The translations under genes were made by a program, and so were the position numbers. Below, in pieces: positions 8,063-14,321 of a stretch of 35,885 bases of DNA. Origin of the DNA: JBFLYO01 sp040756745 (GTDB lineage: Bacteria; Bacteroidota; Ignavibacteria; UBA10030; UBA6906); contig JBFLYO010000037.1 of NCBI GenBank assembly GCA_040756745.1, forward strand, positions 1 to 35,885, in the 5' to 3' direction. Every line of letters begins with the position of its first letter. Position 1 is the stretch's first letter. The notes beneath the pieces are model-generated. The model was not told the origin of the DNA. It made no database searches and was given only the letters and a program-made list of their open reading frames with translations.

Positions 8063-8080
8063 TGCACAAACGTTTGTGCA
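8063..8080. promoter_or_regulatory. 18-bp perfect palindromic LacI-family operator before the ABC importer
   Basis: TGCACAAACGTTTGTGCA is a perfect palindrome with a central CG. It shares its core with the operator at 6898-6913, and ends two bases before the preferred ATG of the binding-protein gene. It therefore sits where a Shine-Dalgarno would be. As RNA it could also fold into a stem next to the start codon. No clear -10/-35 pair was found upstream. Confidence 0.85.
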
Positions 8081-8082
8081 AA

Positions 8083-9399
8083 ATGAAAACCAAGCTTCTC
8101 ACTCTCCTGATTTTCCTCTCTCTTTTCGGTTGCTCCGGGAAGAAGGGTGGCGAGGAGGGGCGTGTGACGATTACGTTCTGGCACAGTTGCGTTTCCTCCA
8201 CGGTGCCGGCCCTGAATGAGCTGATTGCACGGTTCGAACAGGAACATCCGGGCGTGCAGATCAAGGCCCAGTACGTTCCGACCGGCGATGCTCTGATCCA
8301 CAAGCTTATCACGGCCGTGCAGAGCCGGAGCGCGCCGGACGTGTCATGGATCCACGCCGACTTCCTGCAAAATCTCGTTGAGGCCGATGCCATCTACAGG
8401 ATCGACGAGGTCGCGGTCGGACCCGACAGTCTGCCACGCAGCGTCCTCAACGACATTTACCCGGCACTCCTGGAGCAGGCGAAGTGGCGCGGCACCCTCT
8501 ACAGCATACCGATGGAGGCGACGGAGATCGGGCTGCTGTGCAACCGAGAATTGTTCCGCAATGCAGGGCTCGATCCGGACCGCCCGCCGCAGACATGGGA
8601 CGAGCTCAGATCATACGCGCGGAAATTAACCGTCGATCGTGACGGCGACGGAAAGAACGAGCAGGCCGGCTTCTTCGTTCCAGTGTTTCCTGCGTCGGGG
8701 CAGTACAGCGGATGGATGGTGTGGCAATGGTATGCGTTTCTGTTCCAGGCGGGGGGCGACGCGATCACCGTCGATCAGACGCGCGTGTTGTACAACGGCG
8801 ACGCCGGGGTGCAGGCGCTGACGCTCTGGAAGAACATCTACGAAGACCTCGGGCTGCGGTCGTTCACCATCGATTACGAGGTGGCGTTCGCCTCCAAACA
8901 TCTTGCCATGGCGCTGGACGGACCCTGGAATATTCCCCGATGGGAGCAGATCCGCGGATTGGACTGGATGGTGGCTCCGCTCCCCGCGGGACCCGCGAAA
9001 CGAGCCACCGTTGCGGGCGGCGAGTATCTGGCCCTCTTCAGGCAAAGCACACACCCGAAGGAGGCATGGACATTTATGACCTGGATGCTGCGTCCCGACA
9101 TCCAGGCGATGTGGTCGATGAAATCGGGATACCTGCCGGTGCGTCGTGGGGTCCTTGCGATCCCCGACTATGTTGCGTTCCTGGATGCTCATCAGCCGCT
9201 CAAATCGTACGTCGAGCAGCTTGAGGTGGGACAGGCCCCGCGGCCTATCGATTACGGGGGGCTGAAGATCACCAGCCACATTGCCGAGGCGATCGAACAG
9301 GCCACGCTCGGGCGGAGTGACCCGAAGGCGGCGCTTGACGGCGCGGCGGCAAAGTCGAATCAGGTCCTGTCGACGGCACCGAGGGTAGAGCTGCCATGA
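8083..9399 (+). CDS. ABC sugar transporter substrate-binding lipoprotein (MalE/UgpB family)
   Basis: A 438-aa extracellular solute-binding protein family 1 member. The start MKTKLLTLLIFLSLFGCSG is a classic lipoprotein signal with lipobox LFGC. Family landmarks: VTITFWHSC, LIARFEQEHPGVQIKAQYV, APDVSWIHADF, LYSIPMEATEIGLLCNRELFRNAGLDPDRPPQTWDEL, WQWYAFLFQAGGDAI, FASKHLAMALDGPWNIP and AWTFMTWMLRPDIQAMWSMKSGYLPVRR. The frame is open from 8041, but ATG 8083 gives the signal peptide and leaves the operator outside the gene. There is no Shine-Dalgarno before it, which is unusual among its neighbours. Its stop overlaps the next start (ATGA at 9396). The substrate is probably an oligosaccharide or sugar; which one is unknown. 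Confidence 0.93.
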   Translation: MKTKLLTLLIFLSLFGCSGKKGGEEGRVTITFWHSCVSSTVPALNELIARFEQEHPGVQIKAQYVPTGDALIHKLITAVQSRSAPDVSWIHADFLQNLVEADAIYRIDEVAVGPDSLPRSVLNDIYPALLEQAKWRGTLYSIPMEATEIGLLCNRELFRNAGLDPDRPPQTWDELRSYARKLTVDRDGDGKNEQAGFFVPVFPASGQYSGWMVWQWYAFLFQAGGDAITVDQTRVLYNGDAGVQALTLWKNIYEDLGLRSFTIDYEVAFASKHLAMALDGPWNIPRWEQIRGLDWMVAPLPAGPAKRATVAGGEYLALFRQSTHPKEAWTFMTWMLRPDIQAMWSMKSGYLPVRRGVLAIPDYVAFLDAHQPLKSYVEQLEVGQAPRPIDYGGLKITSHIAEAIEQATLGRSDPKAALDGAAAKSNQVLSTAPRVELP

Positions 9400-10289
9400 C
9401 CGCCCGAACGACAGCCGGCAGACGAGGGGAAGGGATCAGCGCACTGCTGTTCCTCTCGCCGACACTGCTGGTGTTCTCGGTCTTTGTCGCGTTCCCGGTG
9501 TTCTTCTCGCTCTACCTGAGCTTCCATACCTGGAACATGTTCGGCAGCGAGAGCACGTTCGTCGGCCTTGACAACTACACCCGCATCTTCCGAAGTCCGG
9601 AGTTCTGGGATGTGCTGAAGAACACAGCCGCCTACACCCTCGGAACGATCCCACTCAACATGCTGGCGGCGCTGGGAGTGGCGTACGTTCTCAACAAACG
9701 CATCGCGGGAAAGAAGCTGCTCCGCACGGCGTTCTTCGCCCCGGTGATCATGTCGTCCGTCGCCGCGGCGGTGATCTGGCGGTGGGTGTACGAGCCAAAT
9801 TTCGGCCTCCTCAACTACTGCCTGAGCTGGGTGGGGATTCCGGCCGTTAACTGGCTGAACGATCCGACGGCAGCGATGTTCGCCCTGATCATGATGGGCG
9901 TGTGGAAGACGTTCGGCGTCAACATGGTCCTCTTCTCCGCCGGCCTGCAGGGGATCCCTGACCATTACTATGAGGCGGCGGAGATCGACGGCGCCGGCCG
10001 GTGGCACAGGTTCTGGCACATCACGCTCCCACTCCTCAGTCCCACGACCTTTTTCATCCTGGTTATGTCCGTCATCGGCTCATTCCAGGTGTTCGATACC
10101 GTGTACGTGTTGACCTCCGGTGGCCCCCTGGGGAGCACGAAGGTCATGGTCTTCTATCTCTATGAGAATGCGTTCAAGTTTTTTGATATGGGGTATGCGT
10201 CGGCCGTCGCGTACGTCTTGTTCGCGATCATCTTCGCGCTGACGTTGCTGCAGGTGAAGTACCTGAAAGCCCGTGTCCATTACGCCTGA
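9396..10289 (+). CDS. ABC sugar transporter permease, MalF/UgpA type
   Basis: A 297-aa inner-membrane permease of the carbohydrate uptake CUT1 type. It has the expected helices (LLFLSPTLLVFSVFVAFPVFFSLYLSF and others), FVGLDNYTRIF near the N-terminus, and the cytoplasmic EAA loop that contacts the ATPase (YYEAAEIDGAGRWHRFWHITLPLLSPT). Its ATG overlaps the binding-protein stop by four bases, so translation is coupled. The partner permease follows. No ATPase gene is present in the cluster; CUT1 systems often borrow a shared MsmK/MsmX-type ATPase encoded elsewhere, which is likely here. Confidence 0.94.
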   Translation: MTARTTAGRRGEGISALLFLSPTLLVFSVFVAFPVFFSLYLSFHTWNMFGSESTFVGLDNYTRIFRSPEFWDVLKNTAAYTLGTIPLNMLAALGVAYVLNKRIAGKKLLRTAFFAPVIMSSVAAAVIWRWVYEPNFGLLNYCLSWVGIPAVNWLNDPTAAMFALIMMGVWKTFGVNMVLFSAGLQGIPDHYYEAAEIDGAGRWHRFWHITLPLLSPTTFFILVMSVIGSFQVFDTVYVLTSGGPLGSTKVMVFYLYENAFKFFDMGYASAVAYVLFAIIFALTLLQVKYLKARVHYA

Positions 10290-10299
10290 TCGTCGTGCA

Positions 10300-11130
10300 A
10301 TGCGCCGGCCCATGCACATAGCGTCGAACGTGTTCCTGCACGTGCTCCTCTACGTCATGGCGCTGGTGACGGTGGCGCCGTTTCTCTGGACGGTGATGAC
10401 ATCGTTCAAGGATCTGGGGGACATTCTTACGTACCCGCCGCGCTGGTGGCCGAGTCGGCCGACGGTCGAGAATTTCGTGAACGCGTTTCAGGCCGCGCCG
10501 TTCGGGCGATATTACTTTAACAGCCTCTTTGTGGCCGTCGCCGTGACCCTCGGCCAGATCGTGACCTGCTCGCTGGCGGCCTATGCGTTCGCGCGGCTCC
10601 GGTTCCGGGGGCGGGACGTCCTCTTCTATCTATTCCTGGGGACGATGATGATCCCCGGACAGGTCACCATGATCCCGGGGTTCCTCGTCCTTCACTGGCT
10701 CGGCTGGATCGATACGTACGCCGCACTGATCGTGCCGGGACTCGCCTCGGCCTTCGGGACATTTCTGCTGCGCCAGTTCTTCCTGACGATTCCGCGGGAG
10801 CTGGAGGACGCCGCCAGCATCGACGGGTGTAGCCGGTTCGGCATCCTCTGGCGGATCATCCTCCCCCTCTCGCGGCCGGCGCTGGCGACGCTGGCGATCT
10901 TCACGTTCATGGGAGTCTTCAACGACTTCCTCTGGGCGTTGATCGTCGTCAGCTCCGACGAGATGCGGACGGTGCAGCTCGGTCTGGCGATCTTCCGCGA
11001 CCGGTACCAGACCGACTGGGGACAGCTGATGGCGGCATCGACGGTCGCCACGCTGCCGATCCTGACGGTGTTCTTCTTTGCTCAGCGATACTTCATTCAG
11101 GGGATCACGCTCAGCGGCCTGAAGGACTGA
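10300..11130 (+). CDS. ABC sugar transporter permease, MalG/UgpE type
   Basis: A 276-aa second permease of the CUT1 importer. It shows LVTVAPFLWTVMTSFKDLGDI, SLFVAVAVTLGQIVTCSLAAYAFARLRFRGRD, the EAA loop ELEDAASIDGCSRFGILWRIILPLSRPALATLAIFTFMGVFNDFLWALIV, and the MalG-like tail YFIQGITLSGLKD. The frame extends to GTG 10273 inside the preceding gene. I prefer ATG 10300 because it gives the usual short N-terminus, although no good Shine-Dalgarno precedes either start. It completes a binding protein plus two permeases under the operator at 8063-8080. Confidence 0.93.
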   Translation: MRRPMHIASNVFLHVLLYVMALVTVAPFLWTVMTSFKDLGDILTYPPRWWPSRPTVENFVNAFQAAPFGRYYFNSLFVAVAVTLGQIVTCSLAAYAFARLRFRGRDVLFYLFLGTMMIPGQVTMIPGFLVLHWLGWIDTYAALIVPGLASAFGTFLLRQFFLTIPRELEDAASIDGCSRFGILWRIILPLSRPALATLAIFTFMGVFNDFLWALIVVSSDEMRTVQLGLAIFRDRYQTDWGQLMAASTVATLPILTVFFFAQRYFIQGITLSGLKD

Positions 11131-11166
11131 CCTGAGCGTGGACCTTCATCTTTGTGAGGTCTTCAC

Positions 11167-12138
11167 ATGACTACCAAGTCGACCCCGGCAATGAATCTCA
11201 TGATCGGGATCGTGTCGGCGAACGCCCTTCTCTGCCAGGCGGGATGTACAAAGGATGAACTCCCGCTCGCCCCGTATGCTCCCGGCGTCATCACATTGTC
11301 GCAGCTCAGCATAGAAGACAGCGTATACACCCCACGTGTCTCCTGGAGCGGCGGCTATGTCTGCGCCGTCGGCGTCAACCGCGGGACGCTTGCGATACTT
11401 GATACGTCGCTCCAGTGGCTTATTCACCAGTCCGGGAACGGACTTCATTATCAGCAGAGATTCGGGGAAACGCCGGCCGGGGCGGAAAACCTAACGGCCA
11501 CGTACGGTGGGCAGCCCGCGACGAGCCTCGTCGAAGACCAGGTCTACACGTTCTGGGTCGCACGCGACGACGTGTGGGGTATCCTTGCGGCTAACCCCGG
11601 CAAGGTCCTCAGACTGGACACCGCGGCAACCGTTGCCGCGCGCGTTGTCGCCGACACGGTCTTTCTCGCGGCAGCATCCTACTCCATCAAAGTTAACCCC
11701 ATCAACCTCTGGATCGGTATACGGAACGTCTTTCCGGTTGGCCGCCTCGGAGTCATCGACGTGAAACAGACCAACACGAACAATGCGCCGATCATCTCGT
11801 TCAGGGTCACGCAGACGGGCGTGACTCCCCCCGACACGCTCCTCGCCGATCTTGGCATATGTTCCGGGGGGGCGTATGAAGCAGGCAGCGTCGTCTGGGA
11901 AGTGCTCGCGGTCGATTCGACAGTCTCCCCCGCTCAGTTCTGGACGCGGGACGTCATTGCCTCTCCCGTGACTGCCGGGCAATATATACCGGGGACGTAC
12001 ATATTCACGCCCTTTCCGACGACAGGTCTCACGCGAAACAAGACGTACTATGTTTGGATCGCCAACAAGAACTGGGACCAACGAAACCGCCTGCGTTCTA
12101 CCTATAACTACGCTTCGGCCACGTTTGAAACGTATTGA
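11167..12138 (+). CDS. putative secreted lipoprotein, unknown function
   Basis: I do not recognise the family. The 323-aa product starts MTTKSTPAMNLMIGIVSANALLCQAGCTKDE. A hydrophobic segment runs into a Cys, so it is probably a lipoprotein anchored after LCQAGC. The rest is rich in aromatic residues, Thr and Val, with short beta-strand-like stretches. Two regions look alike in plan, about residues 45-140 (PRVSWSGGYVCAVGV to VEDQVYTFWVARDD) and 200-315 (APIISFRVTQTG to GLTRNKTYYVWIANKN). Each ends in a xxYxxWVAxxx-type strand, as in tandem Ig/fibronectin-like domains. GTGAGGT upstream can serve as ribosome binding site. Its place after the ABC permeases and before a carbohydrate-binding protein suggests a surface sugar-binding role, but that is inference. 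Confidence 0.7.
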   Translation: MTTKSTPAMNLMIGIVSANALLCQAGCTKDELPLAPYAPGVITLSQLSIEDSVYTPRVSWSGGYVCAVGVNRGTLAILDTSLQWLIHQSGNGLHYQQRFGETPAGAENLTATYGGQPATSLVEDQVYTFWVARDDVWGILAANPGKVLRLDTAATVAARVVADTVFLAAASYSIKVNPINLWIGIRNVFPVGRLGVIDVKQTNTNNAPIISFRVTQTGVTPPDTLLADLGICSGGAYEAGSVVWEVLAVDSTVSPAQFWTRDVIASPVTAGQYIPGTYIFTPFPTTGLTRNKTYYVWIANKNWDQRNRLRSTYNYASATFETY

Positions 12139-12180
12139 GCCGGACCTTGTCACTGAAGCATCCACAATACAGGAACCTAC

Positions 12181-12190
12181 AAAGGAGGTA
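12181..12190 (+). promoter_or_regulatory. orphan Shine-Dalgarno-like sequence
   Basis: AAAGGAGGTA is a near-perfect anti-16S complement, yet no start codon lies at a usable distance. The only downstream frame here starts at TTG 12208, about 18 bases away, and gives an implausible 61-aa product. The real ribosome site of the CBM9-like gene is the GGAGGT just before ATG 12293. It may be a leftover of a lost gene or an mRNA-structure element. Confidence 0.4.
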
Positions 12191-12292
12191 AATATCCCAC
12201 AGGACTCTTGACAGAGTATTGCGGTACAAGGCAACAAGGGAAGCGCGGTGGGTATCTCGTTCAACACAAACCAATCACTCATGGAGGTCACT

Positions 12293-13119
12293 ATGAGGAG
12301 ATTCACTGTTGTGGGACTGCTGACGGTCTGCCTCCTGCTCTCCGTCACGTCGTTGTTCGCGCAGAGGAAGGTGGTGGCAGTGCCGCATGTTGATCCCTCG
12401 GCGATCACAATTGACGGGGTGGCGAACGAAGCGGCGTGGAACGGAGCGGCGAAGGCGGACATTGTCACCACGGTCGGGTTTGAGGGGTGGTTCAACTACT
12501 ACGGCCGGACGGTGATAGAGCCCGATTATCCTGAGATGTGGGGGAGGATGCTCTGGGCGCAGGATACGCTGTATGTGTTCGTGCATACGAAGGACATTGT
12601 GAACGACTCGTCGGGGCTGTACTTCCCGCCGGGGAACCAGTGGGCCGGGGATCAGCTGTTTGTGAGCATCTCGAGTCGGCTGGGGATACCGATGGGCGGA
12701 GGATACAACGGCAACGTGTATGCATCACCGGAGGGGCCGTATCACTTCCTGGTGCTGGGGACGCGGGTGACGCTCAACGACAGTTCGGACACGGGGATAC
12801 CGCCGGAATGGCGGAAGGACACCTCGGTAACGCACAAGGTATTCAATGCGGCGGACATCTGCCGTTCGGCGGTCGTGATGGACACGCTGACCGGCCTGTG
12901 GGATGTGGAGATGGCGATCTATCAGCCGAGCGTCGCGGGTCAGGCGAACATCGGCTTCAACCTTGGCGGGAGCCAGGGGTCACGGGTGTACGGAGAGGCC
13001 AACAGCGATGCCTACGCATACTGGACGTGGCAGCCGTCCGTGCCGGACGACCCGTTTGCGGTGCCGCCGCTGCCGAGCGGTGCACCGGGAGATCCGGGCG
13101 GGTTCAACCTCATCAACTC
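12293..13119 (+). CDS. secreted CBM9-like carbohydrate-binding protein, truncated by assembly gap
   Basis: The start MRRFTVVGLLTVCLLLSVTSLFAQ is a signal peptide with an A-x-A-like cleavage region. GGAGGT sits a few bases upstream of ATG 12293; the frame is open to 12248, but that longer start lacks a signal. Residues about 28-250 resemble the family 9 carbohydrate-binding domain of bacterial surface proteins: ITIDGVANEAAWNGAAKAD, MLWAQDTLYVFVHTKD, WAGDQLFVSISS, WDVEMAIYQPS and IGFNLGG. The coding sequence runs into the Ns at 13120, so its C-terminus, quite possibly a sorting domain, is not visible. Likely role: binding of a polysaccharide or glycoside at the cell surface. A fused downstream catalytic domain cannot be excluded. 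Confidence 0.75.
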
Positions 13120-13219
13120 NNNNNNNNNNNNNNNNNNNNNNNNNNNNNNNNNNNNNNNNNNNNNNNNNNNNNNNNNNNNNNNNNNNNNNNNNNNNNNNNN
13201 NNNNNNNNNNNNNNNNNNN
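13120..13219. other. assembly gap of 100 N
   Basis: Exactly 100 N, the conventional filler for a scaffold gap of unknown size. It cuts the CBM9-like gene. Because the true length is unknown, further genes may be missing here, and the linkage of the two halves depends on scaffolding. Confidence 0.98.
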
Positions 13220-13271
13220 TCAGATATCTGATATCAGATATCAGAATCTGAATTGAGACTTCTCAATTCAG
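13220..13271. repeat. palindromic low-complexity repeat and hairpin beside the gap
   Basis: Immediately after the Ns come overlapping short palindromes built from CAGATATCTG and CTGATATCAG words. A perfect 11-bp inverted repeat follows (CTGAATTGAGA at 13248-13258, TCTCAATTCAG at 13261-13271, two bases between). The hairpin could end transcription of the preceding gene but has no T-run. The repeated TCTGATA/TCAGATA words probably caused the assembly break. Confidence 0.75.
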
Positions 13272-13307
13272 CCTCGAGAGACAGCAAGTCAAGGAGACGC
13301 CCACGCG

Positions 13308-14288
13308 GTGAACAGCATGCGGGCCGCACTACTGGTGAAACCCGGAGAATTCAGGATCGAAGATCGCGCCATTCCGACGATCGGTCCGGACGAGCTGTTG
13401 GTGAAGACCAGCTATTGCGGTATCTGTACGTCTGAGATCGAAATCTGGCTGGGAAAGCTCAAGGGGCTCGAATACCCGCGGTTCATTGGCCACGAGCCGT
13501 CGGGAGTCGTGGTGGAGGTCGGGAGGGACGTTCAGGGATTCTCACCCGGCGATCACGTCTCGGTGTGGTCTGAGGGAAAGACGTATGCGGAGTATTTCTC
13601 CACGCCGGCAAACTACGCAGTGAAGTTGAAGCCGGATACCCCGTTGGCAGAGGCTATCGGTGAGCCGATCGCATGCTCAACGAACGGCGTGAGGAAGGCG
13701 GATCCGCAGTTGGGTGACAGCGCTGCAATCGTCGGATGCGGATTCATGGGGCTGATCATGCTTCAGGTTTTCCTGGCCCGAGGAGCGGGCATGGTGATCG
13801 CCGTGGATACGCGGAAGAGTATCCGAGACCTTGCACTGACGCTCGGCGCGACTCACGCCCTGAACCCCGCCGAAGTCGATGCCGTGGCTGCCGTGAAGGA
13901 TCTCACGGGAGGCCGGGGGGTGGACATCGGTGTGGAGGCGGCCGGGATCCAGCAGACGCTTGACATGGCGGCGAATATGACGCGGATGGAGGGCAAACTT
14001 GAGGTGTTCGGCTTTCATGTCGGCGAGCCGCGTGCGGTTCCGTGGGGATTCTGGAACTGGATGGCGTTTCAGGTGATCAACGGCCATGTGCGGAGCGCAC
14101 AGGTCTATGTCGATGGAATGCGTATCGGCCTCGCCCTGCTCGAAGCCGGAAGGCTTACGCTGAAGCCGCTTGTCACGCACGTCTTCCGGCTGGATGATAT
14201 CAACGAAGGATTTGCGACAGCGGCAGCGAAGCGAGAAGGGTTTGTGAAAGGAGTCATTGGGTTCTCGGAAGGAGGGCGAAGTGCGTAA
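13308..14288 (+). CDS. zinc-type MDR dehydrogenase without structural zinc lobe
   Basis: A medium-chain alcohol/polyol dehydrogenase family protein (326 aa), probably oxidising a sugar, polyol or cyclitol with NAD(P). Catalytic-zinc residues are present: Cys40 in CGICTSE and His62-Glu63 in GHEPSG. GEPIACSTNG matches the usual third-ligand region, and the nucleotide-binding fold reads AAIVGCGFMGLIMLQVFLARGAGMVIAVD. The four-cysteine structural-zinc lobe normally after about residue 85 is absent (GDHVSVWSEGKTYAEYFSTP), which explains the short length. GTG 13308 has AAGGAG at 13291-13296 in range; ATG 13317 would lie 20 bases from it. It is the first gene after the gap and opens the long co-directional block that ends in the window's right edge. 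Confidence 0.88.
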   Translation: MNSMRAALLVKPGEFRIEDRAIPTIGPDELLVKTSYCGICTSEIEIWLGKLKGLEYPRFIGHEPSGVVVEVGRDVQGFSPGDHVSVWSEGKTYAEYFSTPANYAVKLKPDTPLAEAIGEPIACSTNGVRKADPQLGDSAAIVGCGFMGLIMLQVFLARGAGMVIAVDTRKSIRDLALTLGATHALNPAEVDAVAAVKDLTGGRGVDIGVEAAGIQQTLDMAANMTRMEGKLEVFGFHVGEPRAVPWGFWNWMAFQVINGHVRSAQVYVDGMRIGLALLEAGRLTLKPLVTHVFRLDDINEGFATAAAKREGFVKGVIGFSEGGRSA

Positions 14289-14321
14289 GTGTTTCTGCGA
14301 TGAACTGGCAAGGAGGATGTC

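Noticed and set aside
12208..12213. TTGACA as -35 box for the CBM9-like gene
   Set aside because: No acceptable -10 hexamer lies 16-18 bases downstream.
12208..12393. 61-aa frame from TTG 12208 as a real small gene
   Set aside because: Overlaps the CBM9-like start in another frame, has a poor start codon and a shadow-like sequence; the nearby strong ribosome site is too far away.
13220..13271. CRISPR or mobile-element end beside the N gap
   Set aside because: Only short overlapping palindromes; no regular repeat-spacer pattern, transposase or target duplication is visible.
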